Below, piece by piece: positions 17,013 to 24,986 of a stretch of DNA of 53,555 bases (positions are counted from its first letter, which is position 1; the number at the start of each line of letters is the position of its first letter). The DNA is taken from contig CATONV010000009.1 of assembly GCA_951801655.1 (NCBI GenBank), forward strand, positions 1 through 53,555. The letters run 5' to 3'. Both the position numbers and the translations under genes were made by a program. The notes beneath the pieces are model-generated. The model did not search any database. It was not told where the DNA came from and worked only from the letters and a program-made list of their open reading frames with translations. The stretch is from an uncultured Oscillospiraceae bacterium. GTDB lineage: Bacteria > Bacillota > Clostridia > Oscillospirales > Oscillospiraceae.

Positions 17013-18341
17013 ATGGACAACAAGAAACATCATCGATTTTCCAGCGGCTGGGGCTTTGTCCTCTCGGCGGTAGGGTCTGCCGTGGGCATGGCCAACGTGT
17101 GGGGCTTCCCGGCCAAGATGGGCAGCAACGGCGGCGGGGCCTTTCTGCTGGCCTACCTGTTTTTTATTATGCTATTCGGCACGGTGGGGCTGTCCGCCGA
17201 GTACGCCGTGGGCCGCCGGGCCCACACCGGCACCCTGGGCTCCTATGAGATGGCCTGGTCCAGCCGGGACAAGAAGCTGGGACCGGCCGGCGGCCTGCTG
17301 GGCTGGCTGCCTCTGGCGGGCTCCATGTGCATCGCTCTGGGCTACGCGGTTATCATCGCCTATGTCCTTAAGGCGTTCGCCGCCTCGGTGGGCGGGTCGC
17401 TGATGAGTGTGGACCCCGGGCCCTGGTTTGAGTCCTTCTCCTTATCGAATTACTCGGTGGTGCCCTTCCATGTGGTTGTGGTGGTGGGCACCCTGCTCAC
17501 CCTGCTGCTGGGAGCGAAAAGCATTGAAAAGAGCAACAAGGTGATGATGCCCCTGTTCTTCATCATCTTTCTGATTTTGGCGGTGCGGGTGGCCTTCCTG
17601 CCCGGGGCCGTGGAGGGCTACAAGTATATGTTCACCCCCCGGTGGGCCGATCTGCTCAACCCCATGGTGTGGATCTGGGCCATGGGCCAGGCCTTCTTTT
17701 CGCTGTCTATTACGGGCAGCGGCATGATTGTCTACGGGGCCTACCTGTCTCCGGAGGAGGACGTGGTATCCCTGGCCAAGCAGACTGCCTTTTTTGACAC
17801 CGTGGCTGCCTTGGTGGCCGCTCTGGTGATCATCCCCGCCTGCTTTGCATACGGGCTGGACGTGGGGGCCGGGCCCTCCCTTCTCTTTGTCACCCTGCCC
17901 CATATTTTGCAGGACATCCCCCTGGGACGGCTGTTCGCGGTGATTTTGTACACCGCCATGATTTTCGCTGGGGTGAGCTCTCTGCAGAACATGTTCGAGG
18001 CAGTGGGCGAGTCCCTTCTCCACCGCTTCCCCAGGCTGAACCGGAAGGTGATGCTGGTTATCCTGTGCGTGATCTGCCTGGGCATCGGGTTGAATATGGA
18101 GCCTATTTTCAAATGGGGTCCCTGGATGGATATTGTCTCCATCTATATTATCCCCATTGGAGCCACGCTGGGGGCCCTGTCCTGGTTCTGGATCATGAAG
18201 CGGGACGAGCTGATGGAGGAGATTAACCGGGGATCGAAAAAGCCGGCGGGCCAGGTGTGGTACCATGTGGGCCGGTTTCTCTACGTCCCCTGCGCCATTA
18301 TTCTGTGCTGCGTGGCCCTGTTTTTGAAGGTGGCGTTTTAA
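17013..18341 (+). CDS. Neurotransmitter:sodium symporter (NSS/SNF) family transporter
   Basis: Na+-coupled amino-acid-type transporter with the LeuT fold, 442 residues. The first helix carries the unwound-site signature (GFVLSAVGSAVGMANVWGFP). The start at 17013 has an AAGGAG at 7-nt spacing; an upstream in-frame ATG (16914) would place coding sequence over the promoter. Eleven or so membrane helices follow. The substrate is unknown. A second, divergent paralogue lies at 19354-20745. Confidence 0.92.
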   Translation: MDNKKHHRFSSGWGFVLSAVGSAVGMANVWGFPAKMGSNGGGAFLLAYLFFIMLFGTVGLSAEYAVGRRAHTGTLGSYEMAWSSRDKKLGPAGGLLGWLPLAGSMCIALGYAVIIAYVLKAFAASVGGSLMSVDPGPWFESFSLSNYSVVPFHVVVVVGTLLTLLLGAKSIEKSNKVMMPLFFIIFLILAVRVAFLPGAVEGYKYMFTPRWADLLNPMVWIWAMGQAFFSLSITGSGMIVYGAYLSPEEDVVSLAKQTAFFDTVAALVAALVIIPACFAYGLDVGAGPSLLFVTLPHILQDIPLGRLFAVILYTAMIFAGVSSLQNMFEAVGESLLHRFPRLNRKVMLVILCVICLGIGLNMEPIFKWGPWMDIVSIYIIPIGATLGALSWFWIMKRDELMEEINRGSKKPAGQVWYHVGRFLYVPCAIILCCVALFLKVAF

Positions 18342-18343
18342 CC

Positions 18344-18377
18344 TGTAGGGGCCGGGCTCTGTCCCGGCCCGTTTTCT
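18344..18377 (+). terminator. Hairpin terminator made from a TGTAGGG repeat
   Basis: TGTAGGGGCCGGG form of the repeat; the stem GGGCCGGG/CCCGGCCC (18348-18370, 6-nt loop shared) is followed by GTTTTCT. It probably ends the upstream transporter mRNA. Confidence 0.6.
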
Positions 18378-18433
18378 AAAAGCGCAGGTGGGCGCAGAGG
18401 CCCGCCCAAACATTTATGATGGGAGGAGAAAAT

Positions 18434-19309
18434 ATGCAATTCGAACTGAAAAAGGACTCCCTGCGGGCTGTGGCGCGGACAAAGGGCGGGGAGCTGGTCT
18501 CCCTGAAGGATGCAGACGGCCTGGAGTATATCTGGCAGGGGGACCCGGCCTTCTGGACAGGACAGAACCCCATTCTGTTCCCCATTGTGGGCTCGCTGAA
18601 AGATGGGAAAGTGAACATTGGCGGCAAGAGTGTTGAGATGGGCCGCCACGGCTTTGCCCGGAACATGGAGTTTTCCCCTGTGGAACAGGGGGAGGACTTT
18701 GTCACCCTGGAGCTGCGGGAGAATGAGGAGACTCTGTCCTGCTATCCCTTCCCCTTCTCCCTGAAGGTGACGCACCGCCTGCTGGACGACGGCTTTTCCA
18801 CCGCCTTTACGGTGGAAAACACTGGAGACGCCCCCATGCCCTTCTGCATCGGGGGACACACCGCCATCCGCTGTCCCCTTCAGGAGGGGGAGAGGTTTGA
18901 GGATTATGAGCTGCTTTTCGCGGAGTCTGAACGGGCGGACAGCCGCCTGCTTAGCCCTGAGGGCATCATCCTCCACGACGGCCGCAGGCCCATGCTCAAT
19001 GAGAGAGGGGTTCTCCCTCTGAATTACGATATTTTTGCCGAGATGGATACCATCATTTTCAGCATGCTTCGCTCAGGGCGGGTCTCTCTGGTCCACCGGG
19101 AGAGAGGTCAGGGAGTCTGCCTGGACTTCCACGAATTTCCCATGGTAGCCTTCTGGACCAAGCCGGGCGCCCCCTACCTGTGTCTGGAGCCCTGGCAGGG
19201 CTGCGCCGCTTACGACAACGAGAGCGGGAGGTTTGAGGACAAGCCCTTCTGCGCCGTCCTGGCGCCGGGGAAGGAGAAATCTCTGACCTACGCGTTCCAT
19301 ATCGCGTGA
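18434..19309 (+). CDS. Aldose 1-epimerase-like protein (LacX type)
   Basis: 291-residue galactose-mutarotase-fold protein, most like LacX-type enzymes that interconvert alpha and beta anomers of free sugars. Visible family features include NPILFPIVGSLKDGKV, the GRHGFARNMEF stretch with the conserved histidine, GGHTAIRCPL and a C-terminal LCLEPWQG containing the catalytic glutamate region. The start at 18434 is set by a GGAGGAG 6 nt upstream. It stands alone after the transporter, so its substrate is not fixed by context. Confidence 0.87.
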   Translation: MQFELKKDSLRAVARTKGGELVSLKDADGLEYIWQGDPAFWTGQNPILFPIVGSLKDGKVNIGGKSVEMGRHGFARNMEFSPVEQGEDFVTLELRENEETLSCYPFPFSLKVTHRLLDDGFSTAFTVENTGDAPMPFCIGGHTAIRCPLQEGERFEDYELLFAESERADSRLLSPEGIILHDGRRPMLNERGVLPLNYDIFAEMDTIIFSMLRSGRVSLVHRERGQGVCLDFHEFPMVAFWTKPGAPYLCLEPWQGCAAYDNESGRFEDKPFCAVLAPGKEKSLTYAFHIA

Positions 19310-19316
19310 TAAAAAA

Positions 19317-19358
19317 GTGCGCCTCACCGCTCAAGGTGAGGCGCACCGCCGTTTTATT
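19317..19358. terminator. Bidirectional intrinsic terminator
   Basis: Perfect 12-bp stem (GTGCGCCTCACC / GGTGAGGCGCAC) with a 6-nt loop between convergent genes. T-rich tracts follow on both strands (GTTTTATTT on plus, TTTTTTAT on minus). Confidence 0.85.
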
Positions 19359-20745
19359 TGGCAACAAACTGATTCCAATAGCCCATGACAAAGATAAACA
19401 ATACGATGACGGGCAGGATATAGCGGACGTAGAACCGAATCCCCTGTGGGAAGGTCAGTCCCACGCCCTCGTTGGCCTCGGCCAGGAAATTGTCCCAGCC
19501 CCAGCCCCGTTTGCTGGTGCAGAACAGCACATACAGCAGCGACCCCAGAGGCAGGATGTTCTGGGACACCAGGAAGTCCTCGATCCCGGAGATATCCATC
19601 CCCAAAATGGTGATCCCGGCCCACAGGTTGGACCCCAGCACGCAGGGCATGGACAGCACCAGCACCCCAATCAGATTAAGGAACACTGCCTCCGGCCGGG
19701 TGCGGCTCCAGCGCTCCATGGTAAAGGCGATGATGTTCTCAAACACGGCGATTACCGTGGACAGGGCGGCGCAGGACAGGAACAGGAAGAAGGCGGCTCC
19801 CCACAGCCGGCCCAGAGGCATGGCATTGAAGATGTTGGGCAGGGTGACAAAGACCAGGGCGGGCCCCTCCCCGGTGGACACACCGAAGGCGGAGCAGGCG
19901 GGGAAGATGATGAGGCCCGCCACAAAGGCCACACAGGTGTCCAGCACGCCGATGCGCAGGGCCTCGCCGGCCAGCCGGTGCTCCTTGCCGATGTAGCTGC
20001 CAAAGATGGCGATGGCCCCGATGCCCAGAGACAGGGTGAAGAAGGCCTGTCCCATGGCGGCAAAGACCGCCTCGCCCAAAATCCAGTTGCCGTCGACGTC
20101 GTAAACCAGGTTGTGGAAGTTAGGCTGGAGATAGAATCGCAGACCCTCCCCCGCCCCCGGGAGCAGGACAGAGTTTACCGCCAGCACTACCATCAGGGCC
20201 AGCAGGCAGAGCATCATGAGCTTGTTTACCCTCTCCACCCCGTTGCGCAGGCCCCGGTTGCAGACATACATGCCAATACACACCACAATGACCATATACA
20301 GGGCCATGGTTCCGGGGCGGCTGAGCAGATCGCCGAATTTGCCGGCCACTCCCTCGGCGTCCAGGCCGGTAAAGCCGCCCCGGAGCATTTCTACAAAGTA
20401 GTACAGCAGCCACCCGGCGATGACGGTGTAGAACATCATCAGCAGATAGTTGCCCGCAAAGCCGAAGTAGCTGTACCAGTGCCACTTGGTGCCCTTGGGC
20501 TCCAGCCGCTGAAAGGACAAAGCAATGCTCCGTTGACTGCCCCGACCCACCGCCAGCTCCATCACCATGACGGGCAGGCCCAGGATGATCAGGAACAGCA
20601 GATACAGCAGCACAAAGGCTGCCCCGCCGTATTTCCCCGTGATGTAGGGAAAGCGCCACACATTACCAAGGCCGATGGCGCAGCCCGCCGAGATGAGAAC
20701 AAAGCCCAGGCGGGAGGAAAATGTCTCTCGTTTCTCCATTGACAA
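19354..20745 (-). CDS. Neurotransmitter:sodium symporter (NSS) family transporter
   Basis: LeuT-fold Na+ symporter, 463 residues, with the helix-1 signature (GFVLISAGCAIGLGNVWRFP) and helix-6 region FFTLSLGIGAIAIFGSYI. The arginine after the first helix (WRFP) is the conserved gate residue absent from the paralogue at 17013, which has WGFP. A TTG start at 20745 is preferred because AGGAG lies 7 nt upstream; the in-frame ATG at 20739 is 13 nt away. Substrate unknown. Confidence 0.92.
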   Translation of the reverse strand: MSMEKRETFSSRLGFVLISAGCAIGLGNVWRFPYITGKYGGAAFVLLYLLFLIILGLPVMVMELAVGRGSQRSIALSFQRLEPKGTKWHWYSYFGFAGNYLLMMFYTVIAGWLLYYFVEMLRGGFTGLDAEGVAGKFGDLLSRPGTMALYMVIVVCIGMYVCNRGLRNGVERVNKLMMLCLLALMVVLAVNSVLLPGAGEGLRFYLQPNFHNLVYDVDGNWILGEAVFAAMGQAFFTLSLGIGAIAIFGSYIGKEHRLAGEALRIGVLDTCVAFVAGLIIFPACSAFGVSTGEGPALVFVTLPNIFNAMPLGRLWGAAFFLFLSCAALSTVIAVFENIIAFTMERWSRTRPEAVFLNLIGVLVLSMPCVLGSNLWAGITILGMDISGIEDFLVSQNILPLGSLLYVLFCTSKRGWGWDNFLAEANEGVGLTFPQGIRFYVRYILPVIVLFIFVMGYWNQFVAK

Positions 20746-20767
20746 TCCATTTCTCCTTTGCTATAAT
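20739..20767 (+). promoter_or_regulatory. Consensus promoter reading into the gap, candidate antisense RNA promoter
   Basis: TTGACA, 17-bp spacer, TATAAT, a perfect sigma-A promoter on the plus strand, overlapping the start of the minus-strand transporter and aimed at the 3' end of the small peptide gene at 20866-20943. Confidence 0.7.
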
Positions 20768-20773
20768 AAGTGC

Positions 20774-20875
20774 AGGAAGGGCGACCTGGTGGTGCAGGTC
20801 CCACGACTCTCCCTCAAAGATTTAGAATCTGTAGAAAAGCCGGTTCCTTACACAGGGGGGGCCGGTTATTTCTTT
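20774..20875 (+). ncRNA. Candidate antisense RNA of a type I toxin-antitoxin pair
   Basis: Predicted from the perfect promoter just upstream and from a stem at 20840-20865 (CCGGTTCC with GGGGCCGG, two G-U pairs) followed by TTATTTCTTT, which can act as terminator. The RNA, about 100 nt, contains a GACCTG...CAGGTC hairpin and would overlap only the 3' end of the peptide mRNA made from the other strand, the layout of TxpA/RatA and BsrG/SR4. Inference; no expression evidence. Confidence 0.5.
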
Positions 20876-20943
20876 ACATTAAGAATACCGAAAATAACAA
20901 CGGCGATCAGGTTAGGTAGTGACAGGACTTCCAACACTGACAT
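20866..20943 (-). CDS. 25-residue hydrophobic peptide, putative holin-like type I toxin
   Basis: Encodes a 25-aa peptide beginning MSVLEVLSLPNLIA and ending in VKK: a short polar start, one hydrophobic segment, and a lysine end. That layout resembles the holin-like toxin (TxpA/BsrG/Hol_Tox-type) family. It has an excellent ribosome site (GGAGG, 6-8 nt upstream) and its own promoter. It could instead be a leader peptide of the transporter mRNA, since that gene lies downstream on the same strand. Confidence 0.6.
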   Translation of the reverse strand: MSVLEVLSLPNLIAVVIFGILNVKK

Positions 20944-20990
20944 CTTGTCACCTCCTTACGGAGGTCAAGCCGTTCCCTTCCTGCCCGAAT

Positions 20991-21020
20991 ACTATACCAC
21001 AGAACCTCTCATCGGGACAA
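20991..21020 (-). promoter_or_regulatory. Promoter of the small hydrophobic peptide
   Basis: TTGTCC, 18-bp spacer and an extended -10 (TGG-TATAGT) on the minus strand, about 50 nt upstream of the peptide start. Confidence 0.6.
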
Positions 21021-21035
21021 GTCCTCTTTTTCCGG

Positions 21036-21106
21036 AAAATTCCCCTTGACAGGGGAATTTTTTGCGCTATAATGATAGTACGGTTGTTCTATCGAAAGTG
21101 CGTTCG
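21036..21106 (+). promoter_or_regulatory. Promoter with flanking palindrome and LexA-like box
   Basis: TTGACA at 21046-21051, 16-bp spacer, TATAAT at 21068-21073. The -35 hexamer is exactly the spacer of a perfect 10-bp inverted repeat (AAAATTCCCC / GGGGAATTTT, 21036-21061). In the leader, 21093-21106 reads CGAAAGTGCGTTCG, one base off the palindromic Gram-positive LexA consensus CGAAC-N4-GTTCG. Confidence 0.6.
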
Positions 21107-21121
21107 GATAGGAGGTCCCCC

Positions 21122-22381
21122 ATGGAGCTGCTGGACAAGCTGAATATTTTGGCCGACGCCGCCAAGTACGACGCGGCCTGCACCTCCAGCGGACTGGACC
21201 GGTCCGGCCAGGCGGGCGCCGTTGGGAGTACCATGCTGGCGGGCTGCTGTCACTCCTTCTCGGCGGACGGCCGGTGCGTCACCCTGCTGAAGGTGCTTCA
21301 GACTAACGTCTGTATCTACGACTGCCAGTACTGCGTCAATCGCCGGTCCAACGACGTGCCCCGGGCGGCCTTTACTCCGGAGGAGCTGTGCGAGCTGACC
21401 ATAGGCTTTTACCGCCGCAACTATATTGAGGGGCTGTTCCTGTCCTCGGCGGTGATCCAAAACCCGGACTACACCACCGAGTTGATGATACGCACCCTGC
21501 GGATTTTGCGGGAGAAACACCGCTTCGGGGGTTACGTCCACGCCAAGGCCATCCCCGGGGCGGACCCGCTTCTCACCCGGAGACTGGGCCTGCTGGCCGA
21601 CCGGATGAGTATAAACATTGAACTGCCCTCCTCACCCAGCCTGGCCCTGCTGGCCCCGGACAAGAAAAAGGAGGCCATTCTTACCCCCATGGGACAGATC
21701 CGGGACGGCATTGTCCAGTCCAAGCGGGAGCTTGCGGTGTATCGCCACGCCCCCCGGTTTGCCCCGGCGGGACAGTCCACCCAGATGATCGTGGGGGCCA
21801 CCCCGGAGAGCGACCGCCATATCCTCACCCTCACCCAGGCCCTCTATGACCGTTACCAGTTAAAGCGGGTGTTCTACTCCGCCTACATGCCGGTCAGTCC
21901 CCTGGTGCCGGTGGCGGAGGACTACAAGCCCCCCCTCCTCCGGGAGCACCGGCTGTATCAGGCCGACTGGCTGCTGCGGTACTACCACTTCCGGGCGGAG
22001 GAGATCCTGGACGAGGACCAGCCCGACCTGGACCCGCGCCTGGACCCCAAGTGCTGTTGGGCCCTGCGTCATCTGGAATTCTTCCCGGTGGAGGTGAACC
22101 GGGCAGACTACGAGACCCTGCTCCGGGTGCCTGGGCTGGGGGTGCGGTCGGCCAGGCGGATTCTCAGGGCCCGGCGGGTGGGACCGCTGAACTTTGAGGG
22201 ACTGAAGCGGCTGGGCGTGGTCCTCAAGCGGGCTCAGTATTTTCTCACCTGTTCCGGAAGGATGATGACCGGCCTGCGGATCAGCGAGGACGGCCTGCTG
22301 CGCCACTTGGTCTCCCTGGAGGCCCCCGCCCTGGCAGCGCCCATGCCGGAACAGCTGTCACTGTTTGACAGTGCCGTCTAG
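21122..22381 (+). CDS. Putative DNA modification/repair radical SAM protein (TIGR03916-like)
   Basis: 419-residue radical SAM enzyme. The 4Fe-4S/SAM motif is C64, C68, C71 (CIYDCQYC). The C-terminal part contains a helix-hairpin-helix-like segment (LRVPGLGVRSARRILRARRV), pointing to DNA as partner. The family is named for its constant pairing with a TIGR03915-type protein, which follows here 15 nt downstream. The start at 21122 has AGGAGG 6 nt upstream; earlier in-frame codons would overlap the promoter. The chemistry on DNA has not been worked out to my knowledge. Confidence 0.88.
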   Translation: MELLDKLNILADAAKYDAACTSSGLDRSGQAGAVGSTMLAGCCHSFSADGRCVTLLKVLQTNVCIYDCQYCVNRRSNDVPRAAFTPEELCELTIGFYRRNYIEGLFLSSAVIQNPDYTTELMIRTLRILREKHRFGGYVHAKAIPGADPLLTRRLGLLADRMSINIELPSSPSLALLAPDKKKEAILTPMGQIRDGIVQSKRELAVYRHAPRFAPAGQSTQMIVGATPESDRHILTLTQALYDRYQLKRVFYSAYMPVSPLVPVAEDYKPPLLREHRLYQADWLLRYYHFRAEEILDEDQPDLDPRLDPKCCWALRHLEFFPVEVNRADYETLLRVPGLGVRSARRILRARRVGPLNFEGLKRLGVVLKRAQYFLTCSGRMMTGLRISEDGLLRHLVSLEAPALAAPMPEQLSLFDSAV

Positions 22382-22396
22382 GAAGGAGGTATTCCC

Positions 22397-23182
22397 ATGC
22401 CCTGGACACAAATTGCCTGTCAATATGACGGTAGCTACTCCGGGTTCCTCTCCTGCGTGTTTGACTGCTACGTCAACCGGGAGGAACCGGTGGAATTTCA
22501 TACGCCGGAGGACATGTGCTGTTCTCTCTATCCCCTGCGGACGGTGGAGACCGACGAGACCCACGCCCGGCGAGTATACCTCTCCTTTGGCAAATTCGGG
22601 GCGGAGGGCCGGCGGCTGGCGGTGCGGACCTTTCTCACCTGCCTGCCCGACAAGGAACTGTGGCTGTGGCGCTATCTCTGTCTGGCCTATGAGCAGGGAC
22701 CCGGGGTGGGGAGAAACCTTACCAACCCCACGGTGGACAGGGTGCGCAAGGCGGTGTGGCACCTGGAGCACGAGGCTCACCAGTACAAGGGCTTTACCCG
22801 CTTCTCAGAGCTGGACGGCGTTCTGGTGGGGGAGATCGAGCCAAAAAACCGGGTTCTCCCCCTGCTGCGGGACCACTTCTGCGGGCGGTATCCCCAGGAA
22901 CGTTTTGCCCTCCACGACCGCACCCACGGCGAGGCCCTGTTTCACCGCCCCGGTCCCAATGGCTGGGCCATCCTGCCGGTGGAGGACTTTTCCCCGAACC
23001 CTGCCGGGGCGGAGGAGATAGCTTACCGAAAGCTGTGGCGGGCCTTTTACGACACCATCGCCATCGAGGGCCGCTACAACCCCAAGTGCCGCATGACCAA
23101 CATGCCCAAGCGGTACTGGGCCATGATGACCGAGTTCCAGAAGGACTGGGATACCGCCCTGCCCGAGCTGCGCACGAGATAA
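22397..23182 (+). CDS. Probable DNA metabolism protein, TIGR03915 family
   Basis: 261 residues, partner of the radical SAM protein in a two-gene operon (15-nt gap, AGGAGG site). It begins with the family-typical YDGSYSGFLSCVFDCY and ends with a DUF4130-like region (RYNPKCRMTNMPKRYWAMM). In some bacteria related domains are fused to uracil-DNA-glycosylase-like domains, so a role in handling damaged or modified bases is plausible. No catalytic residues can be assigned with confidence. Confidence 0.83.
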   Translation: MPWTQIACQYDGSYSGFLSCVFDCYVNREEPVEFHTPEDMCCSLYPLRTVETDETHARRVYLSFGKFGAEGRRLAVRTFLTCLPDKELWLWRYLCLAYEQGPGVGRNLTNPTVDRVRKAVWHLEHEAHQYKGFTRFSELDGVLVGEIEPKNRVLPLLRDHFCGRYPQERFALHDRTHGEALFHRPGPNGWAILPVEDFSPNPAGAEEIAYRKLWRAFYDTIAIEGRYNPKCRMTNMPKRYWAMMTEFQKDWDTALPELRTR

Positions 23183-23226
23183 GCCGGAGAGAGGGCCGGG
23201 ATCTGACGAATTGGATGTTTTAGCCC

Positions 23227-23255
23227 TTGCCTAACCGGCCATGTTGTGTTATAAT
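23227..23255 (+). promoter_or_regulatory. nrdR promoter
   Basis: TTGCCT, 17-bp spacer, TATAAT with TG extension, 42 nt before the nrdR start. Confidence 0.7.
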
Positions 23256-23296
23256 CTGGAAGAACAGACCCCCAAACACAACAGGAGGTGTGCGCC

Positions 23297-23752
23297 ATGA
23301 AATGTCCCTACTGTGCCTATCTGGAGAGTAAGGTGGTGGATTCCCGGCCTGCCGACGAGGGAACCAGCATCCGCCGCCGCCGGGAGTGCCTGGCCTGCCA
23401 TAAGCGGTTTACCACCTACGAGACCGTGGAGAGTTTGCCCCTGATGGTCGTCAAAAAGGACGGCAGCCGCCAGAGCTTCGACCGGGGGAAGGTGATGGGC
23501 GGCCTGATTCGGGCCTGCGAGAAGCGGCCCGTCTCCTACCAGACTCTGGAGGGGCTGGTGGCGGAGATTGAGCAGACCCTGCAAAATCAGATCGACCGGG
23601 AGGTAGGCTCCTCTCAGATTGGCGAGCTGGTGCTGGAGAGGCTGAAGGGGCTGGACGAGGTGGCTTATGTCCGCTTTGCCTCGGTCTACCGGGAGTTTAA
23701 GGACGTCAGCTCCTTTATGTCAGAGCTGACGCAGCTGATGAAGGATAAATAA
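23297..23752 (+). CDS. nrdR: Transcriptional repressor NrdR
   Basis: Repressor of ribonucleotide reductase genes that senses ATP/dATP. 151 residues: an N-terminal zinc ribbon (C3, C6, C31, C34) followed by an ATP-cone domain from about residue 47. The ATG at 23297 is chosen because it places MKCPYC at the N-terminus, as in all NrdR proteins, 7-8 nt after an AGGAGG. It stands alone with its own promoter and terminator. Confidence 0.95.
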   Translation: MKCPYCAYLESKVVDSRPADEGTSIRRRRECLACHKRFTTYETVESLPLMVVKKDGSRQSFDRGKVMGGLIRACEKRPVSYQTLEGLVAEIEQTLQNQIDREVGSSQIGELVLERLKGLDEVAYVRFASVYREFKDVSSFMSELTQLMKDK

Positions 23753-23770
23753 AACCACGCCCTTTTTCAG

Positions 23771-23800
23771 GGACGCCCGGCGCCGGGCGTCCTTTTTATT
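23771..23800 (+). terminator. nrdR terminator
   Basis: Perfect 10-bp stem (GGACGCCCGG / CCGGGCGTCC) with a 2-nt central spacer, then TTTTTATTTT. Confidence 0.88.
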
Positions 23801-24005
23801 TTGCCAGCCGGCGCTCCAGACAGCGCAGGTCCAGGGCGTGCTGGGAAAGATAGTTGCTCAGCCGAAAAAGGGTCCGGGGAAAGCAGTCCGTCGGCCCATC
23901 GCAGAAGAGATAGAGGGACAGGGCACGCAAAAGCAGGGCGTCCTCCTCGATGTCCTGGCAGGTTTCGCTGAAGTCCTCAAGCCAGCAGGTTTTTGGGATT
24001 TCCAT
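23796..24005 (-). CDS. Small acidic helical protein, divergent from an XRE regulator
   Basis: 69 residues, starting MEIPKTCWLEDFSETCQDIEED; I do not recognise a family. It is predicted all-helical with four cysteines. The start at 24005 is set by GAGGTG 6 nt upstream. It is divergent from the helix-turn-helix gene at 24132, with the two promoters in the 126-bp gap. The arrangement copies the two paralogous modules at 29290-29850 and 47723-48311, although the protein itself is not clearly related to theirs. Confidence 0.65.
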   Translation of the reverse strand: MEIPKTCWLEDFSETCQDIEEDALLLRALSLYLFCDGPTDCFPRTLFRLSNYLSQHALDLRCLERRLAK

Positions 24006-24020
24006 ATGTTTCACCTCATT

Positions 24021-24114
24021 GCATATATCTCTAAAAGCGATTATAACACACGAGACTGGGGAAGTCAATCGCTGTAAGAGATATATTTTCAAAATGATAG
24101 CTCTGCGCTATAAT
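24021..24114. promoter_or_regulatory. Divergent promoters with long inverted operator
   Basis: Leftward promoter TTGACT-N17-TATAAT (plus coordinates 24040-24068 region). Rightward -10 TATAAT at 24109-24114 with a weak -35. Half-sites ATATATCTCT...AGCGATT (24023-24043) and AATCGCT...AGAGATATAT (24067-24087) form an inverted pair spanning the leftward promoter, as expected for control by the XRE protein. Confidence 0.6.
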
Positions 24115-24131
24115 AGCCTGTGGTGATAATG

Positions 24132-24326
24132 ATGGAAGATTATCGAAAAGTTTTTCGTGACAAACGAAAAAAGCTTGGCTGGAGCCAGTACAAACTGGCA
24201 AAAGAGACGGGGTTTGCCCAGTCTTTTATCAATGAGATCGAGAGCGGAAAGAAGAATCCTTCACTGGACGGCTTCTTCCGCATCTGCGAGGCTCTGGAGA
24301 TCAAGGTATTCCCGGAGGAGGAGTGA
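24132..24326 (+). CDS. XRE-family helix-turn-helix regulator
   Basis: About 64-residue single-domain DNA-binding protein. The helix-turn-helix is SQYKLAKETGFAQSFINEIESG. The -10 box ends at 24114, so transcription should begin near 24121, leaving 10 nt or less before the start codon and no ribosome site; the mRNA is close to leaderless, as in some phage repressors. ATG at 24129 or 24132 are both possible. It probably controls its own and the divergent promoter. yigZ begins 4 nt after its stop, so the two are co-transcribed. Confidence 0.82.
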   Translation: MEDYRKVFRDKRKKLGWSQYKLAKETGFAQSFINEIESGKKNPSLDGFFRICEALEIKVFPEEE

Positions 24327-24330
24327 ACCA

Positions 24331-24978
24331 GTGACGGAATATTACATCCCCACCGGCCACAGCGAGGCCGAGCTGGTGGAGAAGCGGTCCCGGTTCATCG
24401 GCCAGGTGTGGCGGGTGGCCTCGGAGGAGGAGGCCCGGGCGCGGATTGAGGAGACGAAGAAAAAGCACTACGACGCCCGTCATAACTGCTGGTGCTACCG
24501 GATCCGGGAGGGGGGCGCGGAGAGGTATTCCGACGACGGCGAGCCCCAGGGCACCGCAGGGCAGCCCATTCTCAACGTGTTCCAGCGGGAGCATGTCACC
24601 GACGTGGTGTGTGTGGTCACGCGGTATTTCGGCGGCATCCTTCTGGGCGCGGGAGGGCTGGTCCGGGCCTATACCCAGGCGGCCAAGGACGCCCTGGATG
24701 CCTCCGGCATCTCCGTCGTCCGCCGCTGGGTGGCCATGGAGGTGCCCTGCCCCTACGCCCGGTTCGAGGAGGCGCGCCGGGAGGTGTCCCGCTTCGGCGG
24801 CGTGGAGGAGAGAGTGGACTACGGCGCCGACGTTCTCCTGTCCGTGCTGATTCCCGAGGAGGACGCCGCCGCCTTTGCCGCCCACCTGCTGGACGCCTCC
24901 GCCGGGACGGTGGAGGCCCTGGAGGCCGGAGAGAGGTTTAAGGACGTCCCCTGGAAGGAACCGGTTCGAACAGATTGA
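24331..24978 (+). CDS. yigZ: YigZ/IMPACT family protein
   Basis: 215-residue member of the UPF0029/IMPACT family. The N-terminal domain has the family core KKKHYDARHNCWCYRI...YSDDGEPQGTAGQPIL...RYFGGILLGAGGLVRAYTQA, followed by a C-terminal DUF1949-like domain. Bacterial members are linked to ribosome or translation-related functions, but the role is not settled. GTG start at 24331 after a GGAGGAG site. It shares an mRNA with the small XRE regulator upstream. Confidence 0.92.
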   Translation: MTEYYIPTGHSEAELVEKRSRFIGQVWRVASEEEARARIEETKKKHYDARHNCWCYRIREGGAERYSDDGEPQGTAGQPILNVFQREHVTDVVCVVTRYFGGILLGAGGLVRAYTQAAKDALDASGISVVRRWVAMEVPCPYARFEEARREVSRFGGVEERVDYGADVLLSVLIPEEDAAAFAAHLLDASAGTVEALEAGERFKDVPWKEPVRTD

Positions 24979-24986
24979 GGACGTAC

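Noticed and set aside
17442-18413. 323-codon minus-strand frame over the NSS transporter
   Set aside because: His/Gln/Gly-rich shadow without a start signal; the plus-strand transporter is clear.
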